From Erodium maritimum (lineage: Eukaryota > Streptophyta > Magnoliopsida > Geraniales > Geraniaceae), in the NCBI GenBank assembly GCA_963921825.1, contig OY997593.1, positions 45,833,111 to 45,897,110 on the forward strand: a DNA stretch of 64,000 nucleotides, in the 5' to 3' direction. The translations under genes and the position numbers were made by a program. This document shows positions 33,206-44,043 of the stretch, one piece after another (positions within the stretch are counted from its first letter, which is position 1; every line of letters begins with the position of its first letter). Under the pieces are notes generated by a model. It was not told where the DNA came from, did no database searches, and worked only from the letters and a program-made list of their open reading frames with translations.

Positions 33206-33910
33206 TTTTTTTAAGAAGCAATTGAATTTATTGATGCTCTCAAGATTCTGAGAGAGAATCAAGAGAGAAGAGGGTTATGCCCTCAATTACAACCAAACAA
33301 ACAAGGTTCAGTACCATAAAACTAACGATAACCAGTAAAATACAGAAACCTAAAGCCACAATCAATGTCGATCGTGCAAAAACAGGGTAAAAGTGCGGTA
33401 GAAACCAGCCAAAATGACCAATTCCCAGACTTTCCCCAACACTGATGTTAACCAAGTGATTAGAGACAAGTTTCCAAAGCCAACACTTCTTTTTCAAAAC
33501 CCTTGCAAGCAAAAGACCTCTTCTAGTATCAGAGGCAACCATGAAGTCAGGCTTCAGCAGCAAAAAAACCACAATCGACCTATAGACTCATCCATGTGAG
33601 GGAAGAGTAGAGTAGAACAAAGCAAGATAACACTCCTTGCCTTGCAGAACACACCAAGTTGTAGCCTACACAAGAAGAAAGAAGAGAAAAACACACTAAA
33701 CCTAATAAAAGCCTACCCACTCTCAAAGTTGCAAATATCAGCCAAAGGAAGCTCCTAAGCTAACCACTCTCAGTAACAGCTAAAAGAGCAAGATGCACAG
33801 TAAGAATCCCCAATGAACCTCACCACTTACCCACTCAAAAAAGCCAAAACCAGCCCCAACCCTTCCCACCAAAGACCCCAAACCAGAAGGATGCCCCAAA
33901 ATTATGCAAA

Positions 33911-36900
33911 TTATTTTCTTTTGATCCTCAAACAAGTTAAAGGCTCTTGAACCCACTGGTTGAATGAGAAAGAGTAGTGTTTGTTGAAATGTGCACATTC
34001 TATTGTGTATGAGTTATGTTGAATAGCCAGAAGTACCTCTGAAGTTGTGAGAAAGCTAAATTGGAAGACCATTCTGTTCCTTGCCAGCTAAGTTTCCCAA
34101 AGAAAGGTAGGATAGATATTCCTCCAAGCCTTATTTATCCTATGTATAAAATTCCAAGACTGCACATTTTTAGTTGTCTTTCTTTGAAAGCAGCCTTGCA
34201 CATTCCACCAGCTCATAACAGCCCCCCAAATCCTCCAAGACCTATGACAATCAGTGAAAATATGTTGCAAGTCTTCAAAAGTATTTGTGCAGTAAGGGCA
34301 AAAGGATTCAGCCAATGTTAAATGGACACCCCTAGCTTTAAGATACAATTTGGTTGGCACTGCTCCCAAGCAAGCTAGCCATACAAAAGCTGAGATTTTG
34401 GGAGGGATGGATGGTTTCCATAGCAATTTGGCCCATAACTGCTCTTCTTTGAGTGGAGACAAGTGTGTATACATTGCATGAACTGAGAAGCCCTTTTGTG
34501 ACACCTTCCAAACAAGTTTGTCTGAAGAAGTTGAAGAAATGGATTTATTATTTAAAAGCTCTCCCAATTCTACAAGCTCATCCCATTCCCAGCCTCTAAT
34601 GTCTCTTCTGAAGTGTAGATACCAATCATCTTCAAACCAAAACTGATTCACCTTGAAAGTATGTTGTGTGTTGAGTAAATATAGACTGGGAAATTTGACT
34701 TTCAGAGGAATCTCAGCAACCCAAAATAGTTGCCACTGCTTCTTCATCCATAATGAAGGCATTTAATAAGACAACTTTTGTTTTAGTAAAATTTATCTTC
34801 AGACCAGTAGCACTTTGAAATGCTAGAAGAGAGTGTTTGAGGTTGATCAGATCACTGAATCCAGCTTTAATACAAAGAAGGGTATCATCTGCAAAATGTA
34901 GATGACTGATAAATGGCCCTTTCATACCAGCAGCAATACCATGAAACATCCCCAGGTTTTGTCCTTGATTGAGAATTTGATGTAAACCCTCAACCACTAA
35001 TGTAAAGAGTAATGGTGAAAGAGAACATCCTTGTCTGAGCCCTCTAGAAATCTTAAAATCCTCTGAGGGAGAACCATTGATGAGTATAGAAACCCATGCT
35101 CTGATGCAACTATTGATCCAGAGCAGTCACCTATTGCCAAAACCCATGATAGTTAATAGTTGTATCAAGAAGTCCCAATCCACATGATCATAAGCCTTCT
35201 CAAATTCCACTTTAACAAGGATAACCTCCTCCTTTGATCTTTTGACAGTGTCCAACAGTTCTGAGGCAATAAGTATGCCATCTAAAATTTGCCTTCCTGC
35301 AATGAAGCTTGTTTGGACATCACTGACCAAACCAACCATTAATGGCTTGAGTCTAGTAGCCAGGATCTTTGAGATAATTTTGTATGCAGCCCCAACAAGG
35401 CTAATGGGCCTGAAGTCATTGAATTCCAAAGGAGAAGGTTTTTTATGGATAAGTGTAATGAAGGAAGAGTTTACACCTTTCCCTAGAGCCCCAAATAGAT
35501 AGAAATGTTCACAAAAGGCCATGATGTCTGATTTTAATAATGGCCAACCCTTCTAAAAGAAATCCATGGAATAACCATCAGGACCAGGAGATTTGGAACC
35601 CTCAAAATCCATAATTGCTACTTTGACTTCTAGTTCAGTAAATGGTCTCTCCAAATCAACAACTTGAGAGGAGATTATCTTGTTGAAAGGTAAGCCAGAA
35701 AGGTCCACAAGTGATCTAGGCCCTTTTTGAAATCTCTTACTGAAATGGCTTGTGGCACAAGCTTTTATCTCTGATGGAGTATCATACAGTACCTCTTCCT
35801 CAATGATGCAAGATAACTTGTTTCTTTTCTGCCTCAGATTTGCCAACAAATGAAAATACTTGGAACACCTATCCCCTTCCAAGGAAATTTTGAGTTTAGT
35901 CTTTTGCCTCCAAAACCTTGCTTGTGACTTAAGTTTCTGAATGAGAAATGATGCATTGAGGGCCCTGTGGCAAGTTTCTAGGTTGGTCAGTGGTCTGAGT
36001 TCCAGTGTCTGATCCAGTGAGTGAAGAGTATCATTGAGTTCAACAATTTCCTTCTCCAAATTTCCAAAAGTGTCCTTCCTCCAACTGATAAGAAAAGCCT
36101 TTAGTGACTTTATTTTAAACCATAATTTATAGTGAGGATCCCCAGATACTTTGATGGACTCCCAGGGCTGAGAAATGTCTTTCCAAAAGCACTTGTGATC
36201 CATCCAAGCAGTGCAGAACTTGAAAGGCTTTGGACCCAGTTGATGGTGGGAGAGGATAGTAATAGTGGTCTATGATCGATAAACTTCTGAGGAGACATTT
36301 TTGTGACACATTTGGAAACTTTAGTACAATCTCAGGACTTACTAGAACCCTGTCAATCCTAGAGGCTGTGGAAGAGGAACCAAACCAAGTGAATTTCCCC
36401 CCCTCTAGTGGTAAATCAATTAACTTCATGCGTGAAACAAATGAGACAAAATCAGCATTTGCTCTGGAGGAAGAGCTATTCTGTGATCTGTCTGTGGGTA
36501 ACAAGGTTCCATTAAAAACCCCAGCATAGATAATTGGTATACTAGTACACTCCTGCAATATTTGTAACCATAACCTTCTTCTATCAACAGCCTTGTTGAA
36601 AGCATATAAGTTGATGATGCAGATTTTAAGGTCAACAGATATGAGCTTTCCAAACCAATAAATGGCATTTTCCTTCTTCATTACTCTCTCCACCACTAAT
36701 TGTTTAGTGTCCCAAGCAGTGAGTAAGCCTCCAGATAGTCCAATAGATGGGATTAATTCACAGTCCCAATTAGAAGTGCCCCCACAAGCCTTCAAAAATA
36801 AGTGAGGGAGAAGTTCAAACTTTGTTTCTTGCAACAGTAATACATTTAACCTTTCCTTGACTAGGACATTATTTATCATCCTCTTTTTTTGAGTAGAGGA

Positions 36901-36933
36901 TTCTCCTCTCACATTCCATGAGAGGAGCCTCAT
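33911..36933 (-). pseudogene. L1 ORF2: endonuclease, RT, zf-RVT, with internal deletion
   Basis: It starts at ATG 36931-36933, six bases after the ORF1 stop. The endonuclease has LLSWNVRG, LLQETK and SRIDRVLVS, but the catalytic GGDFN motif reads AGVFN and SDH reads IDH, so cleavage is probably lost. A frameshift lies near 36200-36130. RT motifs follow in one frame: FRPISLVG, FIAGRQILDG, EFEKAYDHVDW, RQGCSLSPLLF and FADDTLLC (about 34880). In-frame stops occur near 35553 and 35127. At about 34710 the frame jumps from the end of RT (TILGC) to the pre-zinc region (AEIPLKV), a deletion of about 0.9 kb compared with the LINE at 10.9 kb. The zf-RVT domain then runs to about 34100. A TAG at 34088 replaces an expected Trp codon, and the natural stop is TAA at 33911-33913. 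Confidence 0.85.
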
Positions 36934-36939
36934 TACTTC

Positions 36940-39302
36940 TCAATGGAGTGACCCTTGATTGGAGATTAAATCCTCCAATCCTTGTGACTGCTCTTCCCCT
37001 AACTCCTCAGCTATTACCCTTCCTTGCAGCTCTTCATTCAGATGTTCAAATTGATCAACCACCTCTAAATCAATAGCAAAAGCCTTTAAGCCTATTGTTT
37101 TGCAATAATCCCAAGTACCTTTCCCAGAAGCTTCAAAAATTCTATTCCTCTTCTCAGATGAATATTTACCAGATGGAGATGGTGAGAAATCATCAGTTGT
37201 GGCCTTATGTTTACCAACCTTTGATCTAGTGGCATAGATGTATGTAGTAGGATTTTTTGTCACTTTTCTTCTCTCTCTTCCACTCCTAAGTAACAGTGTT
37301 GTGCTTTGAAAATTGTTTGGGGATATTTGGGCCAACTGTTGCTCTTTAAAATTTCCCTCCAAAAATTGCTTGGCTGGTGATCCTCTTTGGTAAGCTGTTG
37401 AATTTTCAGTGAAAAAAGTATCTGGCACTATCACCTCCTCATTAATGTAGTGCAATGCCAATGCTTCAATGGACAGAGTTGTATCAACTCCCAAGTCTGA
37501 CCCAGCCTCCACCATCACATCTGTAACTAACTAGGAGTGTGATTGTAACTGAATCAAATTAACTTCATTGTAGGTGGTTGTAACAGTGTCTTCTTCAATA
37601 ATTGGTGTCAATGCTTGTGTCTGCACCCCCACCTGAGTGTCCTTTATTGTAGAGAGTGTCACAATGGCTTCATTAACCCTTGTATTGTCTGCCCAGGTAG
37701 AAATCAATGCTGCTCCATTCCATTGACGAGGCTCAGAGGAATGTTGTGTGCAAGCTTTGACTCCTTCCCCTTCAGTATTTATTCCTGCCTATTCCAAAAG
37801 TGCTAATTGTTGAGTTTATGAAACATTCTTTGTATCAACAAAATCTTCTGATTGATTGACTAATGGAGAGGCCTCTTCTGATAAATAAAATTCACTGGAC
37901 ATTTCTTCATCCTGGTCAGTTCTTTGCTTAGTTTGTACAGGAGTGTCTTCTTCAGTTGAGGGTTCTCTGAGATTTGGATGTATGATTACTAGTATTAGTA
38001 AGTTGCTAACTTCAGTAATCCAACCCTTGACCTCTACTCCTCCAAGTATGATCTTAACTTCTTCATCAATACCTCTCAGCTTCTGAGAGTGAATGAGTAA
38101 AGAAGCTTGTTGGAAATTATCTCTTGTAGCTGTAATGGGGTGAGTAAAAACAATTGTGCCTATATCAGCTAAACAAGCCCTGAAGGTTTCAGCATTCCAC
38201 CCTTGTATATGTAGGCTTGTAATGTTGATCCAATGGAAGCACCCCGCTTTCAAAACCAGTTGATTAGCTTTAGGAATAACACTGAGCCATTGTTTGATCG
38301 AATTCTCAGAATCTTTAAGGATTTGTGTCTCAAAAACAAGATCTTTACATTGCATAAAAGCCACCCTGTTAGCAATTGGGTACAACTTTATATCATAAAC
38401 CCCTTCCATAGCAAATTCTCTCATGACAGCCTCACAAGAGAGGTTCCTGTGAATGATGACCAAATGTGAGGACTCTCCTAGCTTCAAAAGTTCATTGCAG
38501 ACCAGACCAATGGCTTGTCCTCTCTACTCTGCTTCAACATTGTTTGTAATTGGTCTCCAGACCCTATTCACTCTAGGTTTGAGTGTTGTTCCCCTTTCCC
38601 AGGCTTTAGCAACAAAGACTTTGTAGCCGGAACAGTAATAGCCATTAAACTCTCTTATTGCCACTCTCACAGTTTCATCTGATTCAAACTGGATGAAAGC
38701 AAACCAAATACCTCTTGCATTAGGTTTAGTTGGGGTCTCTACTTTTAAAATCCCTCCACAATGCCAGAAAAGTCCTTTTAACCAGCTCGGTTCTGGTTTA
38801 GGTGGAAGGTTGTGAATTATGATCTTGTGTAAACCTCTAACACTCTCACAAGTCAACCTCTCCAGATTGGGCTGTTGCCAGATAGTCCTCCCAGCCCCAC
38901 TTTTGTTGCCCCCAAAGGTTCTAACCTGTCCTTACACTGAACGTTTTTACCTCTTCTCCTGTCCTTGAAACCCCTATCTTCATCAGAGATCACCAGAGTA
39001 GTGTCTGTATCAGAGGTTACAAGATTAAAATGCTTATCATAGAACTTCTTCTGCCCACCAATCAACTTTGTGTGACCCCTCGGCGAGTACTCCTGTGTGT
39101 GATCCAAAGACTCTGAAAGACTACCCTTGGCTCTGTTTCTTTTCTTTTGCAAGCCCTTCTTGACTTTTGATTCAAAACCAGGAGGAGGTCCAATGGATGA
39201 AAAAGCTGCTTCAATCATTGTAGTTCTCTGAAATAGCTCCAGTCTTATGCCAAGATTCCGATTGATAGATCTACCTCCACAAAGTTCTTTTTCAGAGAAC
39301 AT
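36940..39302 (-). pseudogene. L1 ORF1 with RRM domain (broken)
   Basis: ORF1 proteins bind LINE RNA. The N-terminus (39302-38853) is basic, with KKGLQKKRNRAKG. After a frameshift near 38855 comes an RRM-like fold at 38850-38580: IIIHNLPP as RNP2, then GIWFAFIQFES as RNP1. Next is a conserved middle domain (38487-38100) with WLSVIPKANQ, WINITSLHIQGW and IIHSQKL-type sequence, then an acidic C-terminal region ending at a TGA at 36940-36942. In-frame stops lie at 38524, 37816 and between 37800 and 37520. The ending (TWDYCKTIGLKA, EELGEEQSQGLEDL) resembles the ORF1 end at 63.8-64 kb (AWGFGKAIGLKA, EELEELESVDLL), so both LINEs are of one lineage. Confidence 0.8.
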
Positions 39303-39462
39303 GTTGTTGAAATGAGTTGAATGCCAAAAAACTCCACCAATGAAAATACCCCACTCAAAACTTAATCTTTAATAACTCTACTCCATAATCCGAGTGATTT
39401 CAGTGGTTCGATGGTATAAGATACCATCTTGAACACTACACTGAGAATCCTAAGATCAAAAG

Positions 39463-39471
39463 AATGATGAA
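39463..39471. repeat. 9-bp target-site duplication, left copy (retroposon 39472-40981)
   Basis: AATGATGAA occurs here and again at 40982-40990 directly after an A run. Flanking bases extend the match slightly. Confidence 0.65.
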
Positions 39472-40981
39472 GGGAATGAGGGTTCACTAGACCCTTTGCT
39501 AACCCATGCCAGTCCACCGCCGCCTACGACGGTGGCCTCGTGGCTTCGGCCACGAGGTCACGGGCTTTTCTCGCCCTCTAGCCCCTTCCCCCACTCCCTC
39601 CCTCCCCGAGTCCCCTCTCCTCCTTCCTCCTCTGCTTCTTCCGTTGACAGCCACTCCTCTCTCGTGACGGCTTTTCTCAGATCTGGTCGTGGTACTTCTT
39701 TCCTATCCTTCTCAGGCCTGGATCGTTGCAGATCGGAGTTCGTCGACGTGATTTTGGTGGTCGGCTTCATCTTCTCGGCTCCCTCGTTCCGACCGGCAGG
39801 CTGAACTGTGATTTTTCTCTCCTTAATCGGTCGTGGGACGCGTTTCAACGTCGATTTCGACCTGATTCGCCACGCTTTTGGAGGTTTCTCACCGTAGTGG
39901 AGGTTGCCGGCTCGCTACGTCTGGATCAGTTGTTGATCTGGCCCGAGGGGGTCAGATCTACTTCCGCTCTTCCTTGGCTGCTCTAGCTCCGGTCCTCGCT
40001 GGTCGTAGGACCTTCTTCTCCGGGTTGCGATTCACTCGTGTTCCGGAGTTCTGATCGGAAAGGCCTGCATCTTTGCCGGTGCCCGGAAGAAATTCTAAGG
40101 CCTCCTTTTCATTGTTGCTCGGGGTTGGCCGGGACGGTGAGGAGGCCTTGGTCCTTGCTCTGTGTTCGGGACTTTGTGATGATCACCTTGAAGGTTTGCT
40201 CTTCTCCCTCTTCCTGTTGGGATTTTTTTCTTCCCTCTTATCCCATTCTATTCTCTCTGTTTGACTTCGCCTCCTCTTGACTTCTTCTCGACCTTGGTGT
40301 TGGTCGATCTCGCCGGTCTTGGCGTTGGCCGCCGGCGAGCCTCTTAGGGCTTACCTAGCTCTCCTTTGAAGTCTTCAGTTTGTTTTTGTTTTGGGATTGG
40401 GGTTTGCTCTGCCGATGCGGTCCTGGCCGCCGGCACTCACGAGCATGGAGGAGGTCTGTCCCTTCAGGTTCTAGATTTGAGCCTCGTTTTGTTAGTTTGG
40501 CTTGACTTGGGTTTACTGCGAAGCTTGGAACTTGGCTCTCTCACCTTCACTTGACTCAACACGTGGGGAGGGCCGGCTGTGTATTGCTCTCTTGGGGCTG
40601 CAATCTCTTCAGGTCGATACAACTATCTTCTATCTGACATTACAACAATCTTTGACAAAGAAACTGCTTAATCTTCTGCTCCGTGGACCCTCAACAACTT
40701 CATGCTCCAATTCACCATCTTTTGAAGCAATTGGCTCGATCAAACCTCAAAACTGAGTTACTCACTGTTGTTGCCTAGTTGGCATTTCACTATACTACAC
40801 TTTTGTCTGTCCACTCTACTGAACTCTTGTTTGCAGTTTATTACGTTGTTGTTGTCTTTGGACTTAATTTGCTCTACTTTTCTCACGTAATTTTTAGCTT
40901 GATTGTATTTTTTGTGTCTGTAACCATTTCTTCCTCAGAAAAGGTTAATGAATTAATTATGTCTTTACCGATCAAAAAAAA
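39472..40981 (+). mobile_element. Long non-coding retroposon (plus) inside the L1 leader
   Basis: A 1.5-kb unit with a GC- and pyrimidine-rich first half (CCGCCGCC, many CTCC strings at 39590-39650, AGATCTGGTCG), a T-rich second half and the 3' end TTTACCGATC-A(10). A 9-bp TSD flanks it. Frames of 80-100 codons occur on both strands but have no family motif and look compositional. It has the same layout and tail as 58181-59075 and the split unit at 19638-33178. It inserted into the 5' leader of the L1 after that element landed. Confidence 0.7.
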
Positions 40982-41090
40982 AATGATGAAAGCACTATAG
41001 TATGAAGATCTTGTTGAAGTGTTGAAGATGCTACAAGAACTTTGCTGTAGAGCTAGAGAGAATGCTTTTTTGCAGAAACAATCTATCTTG

Positions 41091-41107
41091 TTTGGGTTTG
41101 ATTGATT
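41091..41107. repeat. 17-bp target-site duplication of the L1, right copy
   Basis: TTTGGGTTTGATTGATT, identical to 33189-33205. It marks the 5' end of the L1 and shows that 39472-40990 is a later insertion inside it. Confidence 0.85.
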
Positions 41108-41240
41108 GGTAGGCACCTATCAATTAATATGGCTGCTGTGATCAATTAGATAATTGTTAGGGAAACTGACACCTGCCTCTCCTATCAAACGGAATTTAGA
41201 AGTCAAAAATATTAAACAAGTAAGACTTTCATCCCATATG

Positions 41241-41400
41241 TTTTTTTTCTGGCCGAAGGGTACAACTTTATTGATATCAAAAATAAATTACATACATGTA
41301 CGATGGAAAAAATATTTTTTAACCATTGAAAAAGAACAAAGTCAGAACAAAGTTGTTTGCGTTTTTTAACATTATAATTATTATAGACGATATTGAGACG
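41241..41400 (-). mobile_element. Remnant 3' end of a minus-strand retroposon
   Basis: On the plus strand T(8) is followed by CTGGCCGAAGGGTACAAC and TTTATTGATATC, which looks like the complement of an AATAAA-containing, A-tailed retroposon end. The 5' limit and TSD are not visible, and no coding sequence follows. Confidence 0.3.
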
Positions 41401-41578
41401 CCACATGGGGAGGAACAAAAGGTAGGGGTTGGAAAATGAAACTAGAAGTCATGTTCATGGTACTGCCTAAACATTGTATCTCGGGGGCAAGCGACCGTAA
41501 TGAAACTACAACAGTCGTATTTGGAGGATATACGTAAAATCGGGGTTCCCTCCTTTAAAGTACCTAATTCTCTCCTCC

Positions 41579-42235
41579 CTAGACATTGATCCTGCAAAAA
41601 CGAAATAAAAAAAAAAGACCCACTCGATTAGTCAGATCCATAATCGAGACAAGGGCCGAGGAGGACAAGATGGTGGAGGCCAGGGAGGAGGACGCACCGG
41701 TGGAGGCTTCAAAGACTACGACGGCGGCATTAGACACGGTGGCTGCGGCTTCAGAGACGGCTTTAAAGACAGCGGTGGCGACTTCAAAGACGATTAGGGC
41801 GGCTTCAAAGACTCCAGAGAGACCACGGGGCTCCGAGGCGATGAGGTCTATTGACGCCGAGGTGAGCCATACGACAACCATCGGATTTACAGAGGGGGAC
41901 CAAATTAGGTCGGGAGACCTTCGTTGGTGGCAGGAGAGAACCATCGTTGCGATGGCAAGAGACGGTTCGAAAGAAACCTTAACAAAAAAACTTCACAGGA
42001 CTCAAAAAGGAAGTACATGGGAGAAGATGTAGAGAAAAGAGAAGCATAAATATGATATAGGCCATGATAATAACTATGACAATAACCATAGTCTTATCTT
42101 CGTGCGGCGGCTCTTATAGAGAAAACTTCACCCCATAGGTTGATACTTCTCTTGTTCTCCACTCTAGATTGTTTATTCTGTAACCTTTTCTATCTCCGTA
42201 GAATGATTAATTTCAATATATTTTGGCTGATAAAA
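41579..42235 (+). mobile_element. Possible A-tailed retroposon with a repetitive 148-codon frame
   Basis: The segment ends TTTTGGCTGATAAAAAAG, similar to the GCTGATC-A ends of other retroposons here. Its first half holds an open frame (41586-42032) with an imperfect repeat of about 33 bp at 41707-41820 (CTTCAAAGAC recurring) that encodes ASKT, ATSKT and AASKT segments. The opposite strand is also open over the same stretch. No TSD was found and no protein family is recognised. It could instead be an unrelated repeat. Confidence 0.3.
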
Positions 42236-42239
42236 AAGA

Positions 42240-44028
42240 AAAACTTTAATCATCCCACCTTGTATTTTTCGGTATCGGATTGTTTTGTCATCTTTAAATC
42301 AATAAATGGAGAGATAATTGAACAAATAAACTAGAGAAGGTGATATAACAAAACTTGGGTATATTATGAATTCAATTCAGACCAAACAATTTTGATTATT
42401 TTGCAGTAGAAAAAAAGTATGTTTTAACACTTCTAATCATTGGAGGTGGATATTAAATTCAATTTTTTAAATAAAAAGAAAAACTCGACCCATGAGCCCA
42501 AAATCACACACAGTTGTTAGGCCCTTTACCAAAATTTAATTCCCCTTCCAATTAGGCACTTTTTCTTTTCCCACCAAACTTAGTTAAAAAATCGGCTCCA
42601 CACAATTCAAACTTAATCTTATATTTTAAACTTAAATTCGATTCAACAATAAATTTAAAAATATAAATTTTGAGGGTTAGAGATATATCTTCGCCATTCG
42701 CCACTGCTTGAGAGTTTAGAGCTTGATCCTTCAAGCTCTTTTTGTAGGTTTAGGCTTGTAATATCCGTGTTAAAGAAACTAAGAGATAATACATGTAAAA
42801 GTAGGCAATTTGGCTCAAACGGTCTATAGATGACCTAAAATCATTTTCTCAATTAACCATGTTTCTTATTCTTATTTCGCCTCCAATGGGTCATACATGT
42901 AGTTCGTAGACTCAATTTACCATGCATGGAAATACAAGGAATTTAACAGTAGTTCTAGCAAATACCCAAAACACAAGTAGAAAAGGTGTTCCTAGTGATG
43001 TGCTTTCAATACTTATTTGATTCATGAAACGCCCATATACAAATTCGATTTATGTAAGGAAATAAGCATATGCAACACTTCAATCATTGAAACCTTAAGA
43101 TCATGCACACTTGACCTGACAAATCACCACAATATATTTTTTGTTTTTTTTTTTCAAAATTTTCAATTTTTTGGATTGTTCAAAAATTTATAACACGAAA
43201 TGAGGCATAAACACACAAAACAAAATATAATGAAAAGCAAGGCATACCCCACCCCACACTTTAAAACTAAGCATTGTCCCCAGTGCGACTCTTAGACACA
43301 TATTTACATATGCACCCGGTAAATAATACCAAATAGGTTTCCCATACTTATAGTCAGCAGGTATACAATTCACACAATCTTATATGCATTTTCTATCAGC
43401 ACGGAATTTCGGGCGCTCAACGCCCACGAGATAGCATAAAGGAAAGAAAATAGCGAAAAATAGTATAAAATAGGAAGGGAAGAGATACTGCCCCTCGAAG
43501 AACCACTATGTGAATTGCACTAACTGTGGGAATCCTTGTGCATTGATGGTTGGATGGAAAGCTCCTTGCCCGAGAGAACTTATAGGAAGCTCGACGCCAT
43601 AACATGCAATAAGAATGATCTCGCTCTCCATATCATATGCTGGGGTGCTTCCTAACTAGCGCATTTGTTTATCGTCGTTAGCTCGATTGTAGGGTGACCA
43701 AGGCCGTCATTTGAGCCTACTCAAGGCTTATTGAAGAGCGATGCCAGGCTTTCCCTTGCCCAGACGGCCTTACTTATCCGCTTGGGATTTTTCCACAGGT
43801 TGACCACCAAGCTCAATCCATTCTTTACGAGGACCCTAACCATCCAACACGATGGATTACAATATCGAATATGATTTAAAGTGTCACCCAGATCTTACTT
43901 TTTTACTTTTGTGCCTGCAATAGTTCCTACTACCTGTCATAAGATAACTTAGATGATATAACAATGGGGTATAAGTCATCATCTTTCAAATAAACATATT
44001 TTAAATTATTAGGGAGGACTTTCAACTT
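42240..44028. other. AT-rich intergenic DNA, possible old Ty3-type remnant at 43.1-43.9 kb
   Basis: No gene is visible. Around 43230-43300 the sequence CCCCACCCCACACTTTAAA followed by GCATTGTCCCCAGTGCGAC resembles the CCCCACACTTA...TTGTCCCCAA strings often seen in the 3' part of plant Ty3-type elements. This is a composition-level impression only. No domain, LTR or TSD supports it. Confidence 0.25.
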
Positions 44029-44043
44029 ACATTGTTAATATGA
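44029..44043. repeat. 15-bp target-site duplication, left copy (LINE 44044-45900)
   Basis: ACATTGTTAATATGA matches 45901-45915 (ACATTGTTAACATGA) at 14 of 15 positions. Confidence 0.8.

Larger units (their letters stand above)
33206..41090 (-). mobile_element. Nearly full-length L1 LINE (minus) with a nested retroposon
   Basis: Bounded by a 17-bp TSD (33189-33205 and 41091-41107). It reads from a 5' leader (41090-39303, interrupted at 39472-40990), through ORF1 (39302-36940) and ORF2 (36933-33911), to a 0.7-kb 3' region and A-tail. Without the nested insert it is about 6.4 kb, near the usual 6-7 kb, with one internal deletion in ORF2. Both ORFs have stops and frameshifts. The 3' end (TTGCTTCTT-A) differs from the GATC type of the other minus-strand LINEs. 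Confidence 0.88.

Noticed and set aside
39558..40280. Frames of 80-100 codons in the 39.5-kb retroposon
   Set aside because: Low-complexity, present on both strands, not shared with the other members as far as I can read.
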